Shown here in pieces: positions 1 to 8,948 of a stretch of 64,000 bases of DNA. A program made the translations under genes and the position numbers. Within the stretch, counting starts at the first letter, position 1, and every line of letters starts with the position of its first letter. This DNA is from Arthrobacter sp. ISL-5 (GTDB lineage Bacteria; Actinomycetota; Actinomycetes; Actinomycetales; Micrococcaceae). The notes beneath the pieces are model-generated. The model was not told where the DNA came from. It saw only the letters and a list, made by a program, of their open reading frames with translations, and did not search any database. The stretch spans positions 94,648 to 158,647 of the forward strand of contig NZ_JAGGPM010000024.1 in the NCBI RefSeq assembly GCF_018613835.1, written 5' to 3'.

Positions 1-415
1 TACCTCCGAACAGCGGCACGCTCTTCACGACGAGGAACAGCGGAACCAGGATGATCTGAAACGGGACCATCAGCAGCACGATGAAGTAGGTGAGCAGCGA
101 TTTGGCTCCCCGGAGCGGGAGCTTGGCCAGGGCGTAGCCGGCCATCGTGCAGACGGCGAGCGTCACTGCGGTCTCGCCGATCGCGATGATGAGGCTGTTG
201 CGGAAATAGTTCAGGAAGGGCGCAGTCTTCATCGCCTCCACGAAGTTTTCCCAGTGGTATTCCTTCGGCAGCCAGGTAAAGGCACCCACTTCGTTTGGTG
301 ACTTGAGCGCCGTGAGCACCATCCAGATGAACGGCGAGAGCATCAGCAGCGAGCCTACAGTCAGCACAACATAAAGAACCATCCGGCCAGGCCTGATTTT
401 CACTTTACTATTCAC
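1..415 (-). CDS. Carbohydrate ABC transporter permease, MalG/UgpE type (3' part outside window)
   Basis: Second inner-membrane permease of a sugar importer; the gene runs off the left edge, so only about 138 N-terminal residues are visible. The translation has an N-terminal membrane segment (LYVVLTVGSLLMLSPFIWMV), a periplasmic stretch with the family-typical FVEAMKTAPFLNYFRNS, and two more membrane helices. The C-terminal EAA loop that docks on the ATPase lies outside the window. A GTG at 413-415 overlaps the end of the upstream permease gene, as expected for a translationally coupled operon; an in-frame GTG at 401-403 is an alternative start. The order binding protein, MalF-like, MalG-like is the usual CUT1 arrangement. 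No ATPase gene is visible, so the complex probably uses a shared MsmK-type ATPase (inference). Confidence 0.85.
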   Translation of the reverse strand, partial: MNSKVKIRPGRMVLYVVLTVGSLLMLSPFIWMVLTALKSPNEVGAFTWLPKEYHWENFVEAMKTAPFLNYFRNSLIIAIGETAVTLAVCTMAGYALAKLPLRGAKSLLTYFIVLLMVPFQIILVPLFLVVKSVPLFGG

Positions 416-1382
416 TCTTATCAGCTCCCTGGAGCTTCCGGCCCACAATGATGAAGGCGCTGATCAGGAGGATCATGATCACCGTCTCGGCGGAGGCATA
501 CCCCAGCCGCATCCCTTGGAAGGCGTCGTTGTAGATATCGAGCACCAGCACATTGGTTGAGATTCCGGGGCCGCCCTTGGTCATGACATAGACAAGGTCA
601 TACACCTGGAACGTGCCTACGATGGAGGTGATCAGGACGAAGAACTGTGCCGGTGCCAGTGCTGGCCACTTCACATGCTTGAAGACCTGCCACCTGTTGG
701 CGCCGTCCAGGTCCGCAGCTTCAACCAGCTCCCTGGAAACCCCCTGCAGGGCGGCCAAGTAAATGACCATCTTGGCGCCAAGCCCTTGCCAGATACCCAC
801 CAGCATGAGGGACGGCAGGGCGGCATCGGGGCTGCTCAGGAAAGGCTGCGGGCCAAAGCCGAAGAAGCTCAGGGCGCCGTTGGCCAGGCCCGCACCCGGG
901 TTGTAGATCCACAGCCATACCGTCGCCACAGCCACGGTGGCGGTCACGGTGGGGATGTAGAAAGCCGTGCGGAAGAAGGCCATGCCGCGTAGCTTCTGGT
1001 TGAGACCGAGCGCAATCAGCAGGGCCAGGCCCATGGAAATCGGCACAACCACGAGCGCATACACCACGGTGTTGACGAACGCGGTTTTGAAGTTCTGATC
1101 ACCCATCAGTTCGACGAAGTTATCGAAGCCGACCCAGGTCCAGTCACCGCTGAAGTTGTAGTCGGTCATGCTGAGGAACAGCGCAGCGATGGTGGGCACG
1201 GAGATGAAGATCGTGGAGTGCAGCAGCGCCGGCGTCAGCAGCAGCCAGCCTGCCCGCACCTGCTTGTGGGTGACGGAGCGCCGTTTGACGAGACGGGTGC
1301 CCTTCGTAGCGGCCCCGTCCTTCGAGTGGCCGGTGGCCGTCCCGGTCCGGGACGGCGCCGCTTTGGTAGCCAGGTTGCTCAT
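408..1382 (-). CDS. Carbohydrate ABC transporter permease, MalF/UgpA type
   Basis: First membrane subunit of the CUT1-type sugar importer, 324 aa. After a basic cytoplasmic N-terminus of about 45 residues, the first helix (AGWLLLTPALLHSTIFISV) starts the usual six-helix bundle. The EAA motif that contacts the ATPase is readable around residues 220-245 (ELVEAADLDGANRWQVFKHV). The start codon overlaps the stop of the binding-protein gene (ATGA), so the two are translationally coupled, and the MalG-like gene begins inside its own 3' end. The substrate cannot be read from the permease. Length and motif placement are normal and nothing suggests damage. Confidence 0.9.
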   Translation of the reverse strand: MSNLATKAAPSRTGTATGHSKDGAATKGTRLVKRRSVTHKQVRAGWLLLTPALLHSTIFISVPTIAALFLSMTDYNFSGDWTWVGFDNFVELMGDQNFKTAFVNTVVYALVVVPISMGLALLIALGLNQKLRGMAFFRTAFYIPTVTATVAVATVWLWIYNPGAGLANGALSFFGFGPQPFLSSPDAALPSLMLVGIWQGLGAKMVIYLAALQGVSRELVEAADLDGANRWQVFKHVKWPALAPAQFFVLITSIVGTFQVYDLVYVMTKGGPGISTNVLVLDIYNDAFQGMRLGYASAETVIMILLISAFIIVGRKLQGADKSE

Positions 1383-2653
1383 TTTGAAAGCGCCGCCAGA
1401 GACGAGAGCACTTCCTCAGCAGTTCGCTTACCCAGCAGAACCTCGTCAAGGCCAGAGTTGAAGGACTTCCGGACTTCCAGCCAATTCGTGGCTCCGCCTT
1501 CGTAGGCGGCGTGCGAGAGGTTGGCCGCAACAAACTTGCTCAGCGGGTTGGACTGGGCCTGCCCCGTTTCCGCCGTGGTCTTGGTGGCCGGGATCTTCGA
1601 GTTGAGCTTGGCCTGGGCATTATTGGCCTCGGGCTTCGTCAGGGACTCGATGAAGGTCCAGGCTGCCTGGGAATTCTTGGTCTTAGCGCCGATCGAGGCG
1701 ATGTCGCCGCCAACGAACTCGGCCTTGGCGCCGTTGTCCAGCAGGAAGAAGCTCAGGTCATCACAGTTGGCCTGGCCGATGCCCTTCTCGCTGCAGTCCA
1801 CGGCGCCGCCCACCATGCCCATCGGCGCCTCGTTCGTGTAGACGAGTGGCTTCTTGGCCGAGTTCTGCTGGCCAAAGGACTGGACGTTGTTGACCATGCT
1901 CTTCATCCATTCGAGCGTCTCAACGCCCTCTTCGTTGTTGAAGTTCGGCTTGCCGTCCTTGAACAGTGGAGTGCCGGTGGAGGCAAGGAAGGTGGTGAAC
2001 ACCTGGCGGTAGGCGCCGGAGGCCGCCCAGAAGTCGAAGCCCGGGCGGGTGATGGTGCCGGCGGCATCGCGCTTGGTCAGCTTCTCAGCCGCGGCCTTGA
2101 GCTGGGCCATGGTTGTGGGCGGTTTTTCCGGATCCAGGCCGGCTTCGATGAAGGCGCTCTTGCGGAAGGCGACGGCGCGGGCGTCGGCGATCAGCGGGTA
2201 GCCGTAAACCTTGTTATCGTGCGTGACGGCCGGGAGCATCGCTTCCACGGTGTTGGTGCTGACGTCCTCCCTCGTGACTCCCACTTCGGCGAGGTCCTTG
2301 AAGACTTTCTTGGCGGCGAAAGGTTGGATCCAGCCGATGCCGGTAACCAGCACGTCGTAGCCCGAGCCACTGGCGATGGACGTGGAAATCTTCTCGTTCA
2401 TGTTGTCGTAGGTGACGAAGTCCGGTTCGATCGTCATTTTCGGGTAGGTCTTGTTGAAGTCGTCAACGACCTTCTGGAATTCCGCCTTGCCCTCGTTGGA
2501 GAGCGGATAGGTTGGAATCATCACGCGCAGCGAGCCGGTTGCGGTGGCCGGGTCACCTCCGGATGAGTCTGCCGCGCTGCTTGATCCGCAGGCTCCCAAG
2601 GTGAGCGCGAGGCCGGCGGACATCGCCAGAACCGTTAAGGCGTTCTTCTTCAT
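1379..2653 (-). CDS. Sugar ABC transporter substrate-binding lipoprotein
   Basis: Extracellular solute-binding protein, 424 aa, of the CUT1 importer. The N-terminus is a lipoprotein signal: MKKN, a hydrophobic core, then the lipobox LTLGAC, so the mature protein is anchored through Cys about 22. The body has the family-1 binding protein fold pattern, including YGYPLIADARAVAFRKSAF and a conserved GGDIASIGAKTKNSQAAW near the C-terminus. I chose the ATG at 2651-2653 because AAAGGAGAC sits just upstream and the signal peptide starts there; an in-frame ATG 39 bp further upstream would add residues ahead of the signal. It is first in the operon, ahead of both permeases and 109 bp downstream of the regulator gene. 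The substrate is probably a mono- or oligosaccharide. Confidence 0.92.
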   Translation of the reverse strand: MKKNALTVLAMSAGLALTLGACGSSSAADSSGGDPATATGSLRVMIPTYPLSNEGKAEFQKVVDDFNKTYPKMTIEPDFVTYDNMNEKISTSIASGSGYDVLVTGIGWIQPFAAKKVFKDLAEVGVTREDVSTNTVEAMLPAVTHDNKVYGYPLIADARAVAFRKSAFIEAGLDPEKPPTTMAQLKAAAEKLTKRDAAGTITRPGFDFWAASGAYRQVFTTFLASTGTPLFKDGKPNFNNEEGVETLEWMKSMVNNVQSFGQQNSAKKPLVYTNEAPMGMVGGAVDCSEKGIGQANCDDLSFFLLDNGAKAEFVGGDIASIGAKTKNSQAAWTFIESLTKPEANNAQAKLNSKIPATKTTAETGQAQSNPLSKFVAANLSHAAYEGGATNWLEVRKSFNSGLDEVLLGKRTAEEVLSSLAALSK

Positions 2654-2704
2654 GAGTCGTCTCCTTTGACTGTGATGCGCCGCACTTGGCAAGCGCCTTC
2701 CATG

Positions 2705-2733
2705 AACCTAGGCGCAAAGCAAAGCACTTTCAA
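2705..2733 (-). promoter_or_regulatory. Candidate promoter of the sugar ABC operon
   Basis: On the minus strand TTGAAA (2728-2733) and TAGGTT (2705-2710) are separated by exactly 17 bases and lie about 50 bp upstream of the binding-protein start. This fits a vegetative sigma-70-type promoter and would give the transporter its own transcript, separate from the regulator upstream. Confidence 0.5.
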
Positions 2734-2748
2734 CCGTTCTGTGATTGG

Positions 2749-2765
2749 TCGAACATTATCGGTCA
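2749..2765. promoter_or_regulatory. Candidate operator for the DeoR/LacI-type regulator (site 1)
   Basis: TCGAACATTATCGGTCA lies 15 bp upstream of the predicted -35 of the ABC operon and overlaps the regulator's stop codon. It closely resembles a second sequence at 3898-3915 in front of the regulator, with one gap and a few substitutions. Two copies flanking the regulator gene suggest they are its binding sites; this rests on similarity only. Confidence 0.4.
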
Positions 2766-3821
2766 GGAAGCCTGCAGTTTTGCCCCGCACGACTCGCGGA
2801 TTTGCAGCGACGGAAGCAGGGACTGGTGCGACACGGGGCCCGGAACGGCAGAGCCGTAGCCGATCCGGCGCATCAGTTGCTCCAATGCCCGGGAGCCCAC
2901 TGCGTGCTTCGGCGGAGCGACGGCGGTGAGAGGGACGGGCGCCAACGCTGCGGTCACGTCGTCATAGGCGACGACGGCGATGTCCTCCGGTATCCGGAGT
3001 CCTCGCTGGAAGGCAAGGTCCACGAGCGCGGTCGCGGCCGTGTCGTTGTGAACGAAGAATGCCTTCGTGCCCTCGGCACGGCTGCGGTCCAGGAGCTGTC
3101 CCAGTGCAACCGGAGCCGCGTCTTCGGATACGCGGCCCAGTTCCACGATCTCGGGCTGGTCCTTCAACTGAAGCTGGTCGCGCGCCCGGCGGCAGCCCAG
3201 CTCGAGCCAGTGGGACGTGGCGGTCTTGGCCAGGGCCACTGCAATGGACCGGTGGCCCAGGCCGTGGAGATGCCGCATCGCGAGAACTGCCCCGTAGCTG
3301 TGGTCCGTCCGGACATGATCCAGCTCGCGCTCCAGGTCCGGGCCGCCGAAGGCCCGCTCCATCAGGACGGCGGGAACGCCCAGCCCGTCCAGCCACGCAG
3401 CGGCAGCAGGATCTGCGTCACCTGCCGACGTGGCGAGGAGGAGGCCTTCCACCCCCAGATCGATCATCTGGCGGACCCGGTCCTGTTCGATCGCGCCATG
3501 GCCTGAGACACCCAGCACGAGCCGGACACCGAAGCTCTCCGCCGCCGATTCAGCCCCGCGGATCACCTCGCTGAAGTAATACACACTGCTGGGCACCATG
3601 ATGCCCACCACTTTCTGGCCGTGACTGCCGGGCTGCTCCTGCCCGCGGCGCACCGCGCCGCCGTGGATCCGGCTCAGCATTCCGGCCGAGTGCAGGTCGT
3701 TCAGGTCCCGCCGGACAGTAATCTCCGAGACATTGAGTTCCCGGGCCATGTCGGTGGCGCGGACGCGTCCGTAAAGTCGGAGGTGCTCAAGAATGAGCTG
3801 TTGACGGTCTCCTGCGAGCAT
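2763..3821 (-). CDS. Transcriptional regulator with DeoR-type HTH and LacI-type sugar-sensing domain
   Basis: Probable local regulator of the sugar importer, 352 aa. Residues 1-57 are a DeoR-type winged helix: LILEHLRLYGRVRATDMARE, then the recognition helix VSEITVRRDLNDLHSAGMLS and the IHGGAVR signature. From about residue 68 the protein changes to the periplasmic-binding-like fold of LacI/GalR proteins: VVGIMVPSSVYYFSEVIRGA, GLLLATS, ERAFGG, DHSYGAVLAMRHLHGLGHRS, and AVVAYDDVTAALAPVPLTAV near the C-terminus. True DeoR proteins carry a sugar-phosphate-isomerase-like sensor, so this is a hybrid architecture. It is divergent from the YesL-like gene and lies just upstream of the ABC operon on the same strand. 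It probably represses until the free sugar binds (inference). Confidence 0.88.
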   Translation of the reverse strand: MLAGDRQQLILEHLRLYGRVRATDMARELNVSEITVRRDLNDLHSAGMLSRIHGGAVRRGQEQPGSHGQKVVGIMVPSSVYYFSEVIRGAESAAESFGVRLVLGVSGHGAIEQDRVRQMIDLGVEGLLLATSAGDADPAAAAWLDGLGVPAVLMERAFGGPDLERELDHVRTDHSYGAVLAMRHLHGLGHRSIAVALAKTATSHWLELGCRRARDQLQLKDQPEIVELGRVSEDAAPVALGQLLDRSRAEGTKAFFVHNDTAATALVDLAFQRGLRIPEDIAVVAYDDVTAALAPVPLTAVAPPKHAVGSRALEQLMRRIGYGSAVPGPVSHQSLLPSLQIRESCGAKLQAS

Positions 3822-3897
3822 CGTTTATTCCTTTCCGAACGCAGCGTTGTCACCGTGGTTCCCTGCTGAACCCAGCGTCGTGACCGACATTGCAAAT

Positions 3898-3915
3898 TCG
3901 ATCATATTCCGATCA
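3898..3915. promoter_or_regulatory. Candidate operator for the DeoR/LacI-type regulator (site 2)
   Basis: TCGATCATATTCCGATCA lies in the divergent region between the regulator and the YesL-like gene and matches the site at 2749-2765 with one gap. The local sequence is clearly more AT-rich than its surroundings, as expected of a promoter/operator. It could serve autoregulation and the divergent membrane-protein gene. Confidence 0.4.
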
Positions 3916-3966
3916 AATGATCCTACGTGCAGGATCAGGTCACGACTATCGACACGAGGGACGCCC

Positions 3967-4623
3967 ATGCAGCCGAAGAAGACCGTTTCACGCTCGGCCC
4001 GGCTGCTGGGCCAGTTCGAGGTAGCCGGGGAGGTCCTGCTTCTTCAGCTGATGTTCGTGGTGGCCTCACTACCCGTGATAACGATGCTTCCCGCCGCCCT
4101 GGCGCTCCAGCGTTCCCTTGGCGATGTCTTCCTGGAAGGCAGGCCGCGGCCGGGGCGGATCTACTGGCAAAACCTCAGATGGGCCGTGGCGCGAAGCTGG
4201 AAGGTGGCCCTCCTGCTCCCGCTGTTCACCGTTCTTGCAGCTGCTTCACTCCTTTTTTGGCTCGCCGCAGGCGGCCCGGTGGGAACGGTGGCGCTGAGCA
4301 TCCTGGTGCCGCTATACGGAGTGGTGGTGGCCGGCTACATCGCCGTCCTCGCAGCCGTTCTCCAAACCACAGGCGCCTTGAAAACAAAGGCCTTCGGCAG
4401 CAACGACGGACCCCGGGTGTGGCTGCAGAGTGCCTTGTCCCTGGCCCCGGGCAGGGCCTTACCCCTAGCCGTGTCCGTCGTCGTGATGGCTACCTGGCTG
4501 CTGCTGCTGGCCAAGCTCCCAACGCTGGTGCTGGTCGGAACCGGACTGGTACCGGCCGGGCTGGCCTGGTGGGTCGCCGCCCCTTGGGTGCAAAACCGGC
4601 GCGCAGAACTCGCCGCCAGCTAA
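3967..4623 (+). CDS. YesL/DUF624-like membrane protein
   Basis: Integral membrane protein of 218 aa with about five to six hydrophobic segments. The N-terminal VAGEVLLLQLMFVVASLPVI followed by LPAALALQRSLGDVF matches the YesL (DUF624) family pattern, which is commonly encoded beside CUT1 sugar importers and glycan-degradation genes; its biochemical role is unknown. I chose the ATG at 3967 because hydrophobic and family-like sequence begins right after it and 40 additional upstream residues would not fit. It is divergent from the sugar-responsive regulator and probably belongs to the same regulon. No sign of damage. Confidence 0.75.
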   Translation: MQPKKTVSRSARLLGQFEVAGEVLLLQLMFVVASLPVITMLPAALALQRSLGDVFLEGRPRPGRIYWQNLRWAVARSWKVALLLPLFTVLAAASLLFWLAAGGPVGTVALSILVPLYGVVVAGYIAVLAAVLQTTGALKTKAFGSNDGPRVWLQSALSLAPGRALPLAVSVVVMATWLLLLAKLPTLVLVGTGLVPAGLAWWVAAPWVQNRRAELAAS

Positions 4624-4627
4624 CCCA

Positions 4628-4825
4628 CTACGAATGCCCCTGCAGTGGCGAGAAGGCCTCGGTCAGCGCATCCCTTACCGCGCGAACGCTTTCCTTTTCG
4701 AGCTCCGAGGAGCACGCGATCGCCACGATGCTGCGGTACGAGCTGCCTGGAAGTGCAGCTGTGGGGCTGTCTGTGGGCCGCAGTCCCATCTGAGGCTCTG
4801 GCGCCCGCGTGGATACAGCCCGCAA
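4628..4825 (-). pseudogene. Possible C-terminal remnant of a transcriptional regulator
   Basis: On the minus strand, divergent from the dehydrogenase gene, a 65-codon frame ends with SYRSIVAIACSSELEKESVR followed by AVRDALTEAF. The wording resembles the last part of a LysR-type effector domain, but there is no DNA-binding domain and no convincing start. I treat it as a possible leftover of a divergent regulator. It may also be chance. Confidence 0.2.
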
Positions 4826-4843
4826 GCTGGTTAGGAACTACTA

Positions 4844-6043
4844 ATGCTTCGAGACAGGGATGGATCTAAAGTGACTGACGGCGTATTTGGACTGATAGAC
4901 GAGTGGGGCCCGGAAAAGATCGTTGTCGTCTCCGACCGAAAGTCGGGCATGCGCGGCGTCCTGGTCCTGGACAACACCGCACGGGGAACAGGCAAAGGCG
5001 GAACCCGGATGAGCCCCAGCCTCACGGTCCAGGAAGTGGCACGCCTTGCCAGGACCATGACCTGGAAGTGGGCCGCCGTCGATCTCTTCCACGGCGGCGC
5101 CAAAGCGGGCATCCTGGGGGACCCTAACGACCCGAACAAGGAAGCGATACTGCGCGCCTTCGCCCGTGCCCTGTCCAACGAGGTCCCTTCCGAGTACGTC
5201 TTCGGGCTCGACATGGGCCTCGCCGAGGAGGACGCGGCAATATTTCTCGACGAACTTGGGGACCGCGGCGCATCGATGGGCCTTCCGCGGGCACTTGGCG
5301 GACTCCCCTACGACCAGCTAGGCGTCACAGGTTACGGCGTCGCGGAAGCCGCGGAAGCGGCAGCCCAAAACCGGAACATCGCACTTAAGGGATCGCGGGC
5401 TTCCATCCAGGGATTCGGCGCAGTGGGTCAGGCCGCAGCCGTGCGCCTCGTGGAGCTGGGAGCCGCTGTCGTGGCAGTCTCGACGGCGGCCGGCGCGGTG
5501 CATGACCCCAACGGTCTCGACGTCGACAAGCTCGTAAAACTTCACGCAGGGGCGGGGGACGCCTGCGTACGTCATTACGGATCGGTGCTGCCCGCTGACA
5601 CCGCACTGACCGTCGACGCCGACATCCTGATCCCCGCCGCTTGCGAAGACACCGTCAACGACGTCATCGCTGCCTCAACAAACGTGAAACTCGTGATCGA
5701 GGGGGCCAACCTCCCTACGTCCCCCAACTCCCGCAGGATTCTCCACGAACGGGGCATCGCCGTCGTCCCCGACTTCATCGCCAATGCCGGCGGCATGGTG
5801 GCAGCAGCCCACTCCATGGCGGCCAGGTACTCCCCTTTCGTGCTGGAACCGGCGGACATCTTCACCATGATCTCCACGAAACTGAGGGCCAACACCACCG
5901 CGGTTTTGGACGAAAGCAACCGTGCCGGCCTGACGCCGCACCAAGCCGCATACGCCCTGGCGCAAAAACGCGTCCTGGAAGCCATGCAGCTGCGCCGACA
6001 GGTTCCGAAGACTGCCACCGACACGATCGATGTCCTGGTCTAA
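4844..6043 (+). CDS. Glu/Leu/Phe/Val dehydrogenase
   Basis: NAD(P)-dependent oxidative deaminase of the ELFV superfamily, 399 aa. The dimerisation/substrate domain shows TGKGGTRMSPSLTVQEVARL and HGGAKAGILGDP, where the Lys of GGAKAG is the catalytic lysine of the family. The C-terminal half holds the Rossmann fold with IQGFGAVGQAAAVRL and the late motif PDFIANAGGMV. It is cytosolic and converts an amino acid to its 2-oxo acid plus ammonium. Glutamate or branched-chain substrate cannot be settled from motifs alone. An in-frame GTG at 4871 would give a nine-residue shorter protein; neither start has a strong ribosome-binding site. It appears monocistronic. Confidence 0.85.
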   Translation: MLRDRDGSKVTDGVFGLIDEWGPEKIVVVSDRKSGMRGVLVLDNTARGTGKGGTRMSPSLTVQEVARLARTMTWKWAAVDLFHGGAKAGILGDPNDPNKEAILRAFARALSNEVPSEYVFGLDMGLAEEDAAIFLDELGDRGASMGLPRALGGLPYDQLGVTGYGVAEAAEAAAQNRNIALKGSRASIQGFGAVGQAAAVRLVELGAAVVAVSTAAGAVHDPNGLDVDKLVKLHAGAGDACVRHYGSVLPADTALTVDADILIPAACEDTVNDVIAASTNVKLVIEGANLPTSPNSRRILHERGIAVVPDFIANAGGMVAAAHSMAARYSPFVLEPADIFTMISTKLRANTTAVLDESNRAGLTPHQAAYALAQKRVLEAMQLRRQVPKTATDTIDVLV

Positions 6044-6375
6044 TAGGACGGGACGTAGTTAGGCGTTGCTTCGCTGTCCGGCTCAACGTTCCCGTCAGGT
6101 GCTGAGGTGTTCATTGAGGATTGAGTCTTGGTCTTCCTGCCGTGCGACCTTCCGGTCTGCCATCCTAGGATTCTTAAACCCCTAAAACTGGGGCCGGTTC
6201 ACGAAATCCTAGGCTTTTTACAAGTTGTTCAGTCGAACATGTGCCGATAGGGAGTGCACGCAAGTTGCCAGGACCGCAGCAGCGTTCGGGACTGGCATAG
6301 GCAAACAACTCTAATGAGTGGGGAGGCTAGTGACCAACCCTATACAGGCCGACGTTCAACTCCCGGGGAGAAACG
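6044..6375. other. Intergenic region with repeated ATCCTAGG elements
   Basis: No gene is seen here. The palindrome ATCCTAGGAT (6162-6171) and a second ATCCTAGG (6206-6213) flank a CCCC-TAAAACT-GGGG inverted repeat, followed by an AT-rich stretch. This may be the control region of the downstream exported-protein locus. GGGGAG about 7 bases before 6376 is a good ribosome-binding site for that start. Confidence 0.35.
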
Positions 6376-8271
6376 ATGCTGGGCTATACATTTTTTCACC
6401 TGGGCGGTCGTGGTAGAGGTCGCAGGACTTCCTGGCTTGGCGTGAGGCGGGGAGGTCGTCGCCCGGCTGGTCTCCGTCTTCGCGGGTCGCGGAATCTGCG
6501 GCTCCATGCACTGCTGACAGCGCTGCTGCTTGCGCTGGGTGTTCTGGTGGTGCCGGTTACGGCGTCGGCTGCTGAGGGTGATGTTGGGGTTGAGGGTCCG
6601 TCGCATACGGGGACGGGGACGCCGACGGGTACGAAGCGGGCCACGAGTGCGTTGTGGTTCAACGACGGGGCCTGGTGGGGGAACCTGTGGGACACTGCCA
6701 GCTCGGATTTTCATATCTTCCGGTTCAATGCCGCGACGAGTTCGTGGGTCGATACGGGTGTGGTGACCGACCCGCGGGCGAGCACTCATCATGACGTGTT
6801 GTGGGACGGGACGACGTTGTATGTGGCGAGCTATCGGTTCGTCAACGACGGTCTGCCGGCTGAGCCGAACTTCCCGACGACGATGCGGCGTTTCAGCTAC
6901 GACTCGAGTAACAAGACGTACTCGCTGCAGAGTTCTACAAACATCAACAACTACCGCGTTGAGACCCTGACCATCGATAAGGACTCCACTGGCCGGGTGT
7001 GGGCCACGTGGCAGCAGGGGAACCGGATCTATCTGAACGTCACGGGCACGGATGGCAAGACGTGGGGGACGCCGTTCCCGCTTCCTGCGTCGTTGAGCAA
7101 CGTGTCTGTGGACGACACGGCGGCTGTGATCGCGTTCGGACCCGGCAAGATCGGTGTGATGTGGAGCCGGCAGCTCGGTGACTCCACCGACGGCATGTAC
7201 TGGAGCTACCACGACGACGGCGTTTCGAACACCGACTGGACCGCTCCTGTGGCGGCGGTGTCGGGGCAGCGCAGCGGTGATGACCACATGAACTTGAAGT
7301 GGCTGGACTCCTCGGGTGGTCGGGTTTTCGCCGCTGTTAAGACGTCGTTCACCTCGGCGTCTCAGCCGCTGATCCAGCTGTTGGCATTGAGTGGCACGAC
7401 GTGGTCGGCGCACACGATCGCCACTGTGTCGGAGTGCCCGAACCGGGTGATCGTCCTGATTGATGAGAGCACGCAGAGGCTGCGTACCTTCGCTAGCTAT
7501 CCGAAGCCCAGTGGCACGACGAACGCTGGTGCCTGCACTAGCTCGGGGGGTGCGATCTACGAGAAGTCCTCGCCGCTGGACAACATCAGCTTCACCACCG
7601 CGAAGACGGCTCGTATCGTCGACGCCGACCAGTATGTCCACAACGTGACGTCGACGAAGCAGAACCTCAACAGTGCGGCGCGGGGCACGGCCAACAGCGG
7701 TCTGCTGGTGCTCGCCGATGTGAACGCCACAAGCCGGTACTGGCACTTTTACGACCCCAGCGGGGGCGGCGGTGGTGGTGGTGATACGACGGCTCCGATT
7801 TTGCCGGTACGTCTCCTCCGATGGTGACGGGTACGTCTCCGGCTCCTGGTGCGACTGATGTGGCGGTAACGGTGTGGTTCTCGGAGGCGATGGATGCGTC
7901 GACGGTCACGTCGGACACGTTTACGTTGAAGGCGGGACGACGACGGTGCCGGCCGCTGTGACGGCCTGTACCTCACCATGGCCGACTTCGACCAGGACGG
8001 GGCGCCGGACCTCCTGTCCAAACGCACCGACGGCAGCATGGTGCTGTACCGCTCCACGGGGGCCGGCGGCTTCGTCTCCGAAGCCAGGCGCACGGTGGGC
8101 ACCGGGTGGAACAGCATCAACAGCATCACAAGGGTGGCCGGATTCACGGTAGGAAGCTCCGGGCTCATGAGCCGGCTCAGCGACGGCCGGCTGGCCCACT
8201 ACCCCTTCAGCAAGGGCGACTGGGGTGCCCGGACCATCGTCGGCACGGGCTGGAGCCCTACAACATCTTCC
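6376..8271 (+). pseudogene. Broken exported beta-propeller / Ig-like / FG-GAP (VCBS) protein
   Basis: The first 484 codons (6376-7827) encode an Arg-rich N-terminus, a signal peptide (LHALLTALLLALGVLVVPVT then ASAAEG), a domain of repeated short beta motifs (LWFNDGAWWGNLWDT, HHDVLWDGTTLYVAS, GRVWATWQQGNRIYLNV) resembling exported BNR/sialidase-like propellers, and a Gly7 linker followed by DTTAP, the usual start of a bacterial Ig-like domain. The frame then shifts near a T4 run at 7799-7802. The Ig-like sequence (TSPAPGATDVAVTVWFSEAM) continues in another frame, moves to a third frame at TTTVPAAV, and is joined to an FG-GAP/VCBS segment (MADFDQDGAPDLLSKRTDGS) back in the first frame. At least three frame changes mean no intact product. 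The propeller part uses more T-ending and G-rich codons than its neighbours, consistent with transfer. Confidence 0.7.
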
Positions 8272-8654
8272 GGTAGGACCGGCACGAGCCCCGGAGCCAT
8301 TCCTCCAGGGCCCGCGGTGGTGGGAATTGGAGCAGTGCTAACTCCGGTCAACTGCTCCGGTCTCTCCGGCCTGCCGGGCGCAGTTGGCGACGCCAGCTCG
8401 CTGCTGTCACCCGCCTCCTGGAGGAGGGCAAGGACATCGCGACGCAGCTGGCTGCCGACCACACAACCGAACAGGCCACCGCGGCGCCAGGCACAGCCAA
8501 GTGCCGATCCGAAGCTCAATCTGTTGACAGCGTCAACACCCTCTTCCTGACCCATTTTGAGCAGCTCAAAGCGACTGCCGCGCTCCCCAGACAGGGGCGC
8601 GGCAACTCTGTGTCCGAACTCGAAGTAGCCGGCGTCCGGGCGTACCCTGCATTC

Positions 8655-8948
8655 ATGGACAAAACATTCAAGATCGAACTGGTGAATGACAACGAGTACG
8701 CCGTGCGGTCGGAAGCAGAAGGGCAGACGGTGGAGTCCGTTTTCCGAACCGATCCCGATTACCTTGAAAGCATTGGGCTAGCCGGGGCCGAGGGGAAACG
8801 GGTTGTCGAGGAAACTGCCCGCTTCCTCGCCGAGCACCAACCAGTGATCGACTTCCCTTCCATGGTCGATCTTGAAGACATCGCTGCCGCTTATGAAGAT
8901 TATCCCCAGCAATTACGGACTCGCCTTGGAAAGAGCAGTCAGGCTTGA
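8655..8948 (+). CDS. Small hypothetical protein
   Basis: An acidic cytosolic protein of 97 aa with no signal peptide or membrane segment; I do not recognise the family. The ATG at 8655 starts MDKTFKIELVNDNEYAVRSE. The upstream in-frame extension looks like run-on, although codons from about 8380 onward in the same frame (LLEEGKDIATQLAADHTTEQ) also look translated. That opens the possibility of a longer ancestral gene cut by the rearrangement at 8.3 kb. Codon use is normal for the region. It has no operon partner. Confidence 0.55.
   Translation: MDKTFKIELVNDNEYAVRSEAEGQTVESVFRTDPDYLESIGLAGAEGKRVVEETARFLAEHQPVIDFPSMVDLEDIAAAYEDYPQQLRTRLGKSSQA

Noticed and set aside
1511..2566. Plus-strand open frame of 351 codons opposite the sugar-binding protein.
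   Set aside because: It is antisense to a clear lipoprotein binding protein with ribosome-binding site and lipobox.
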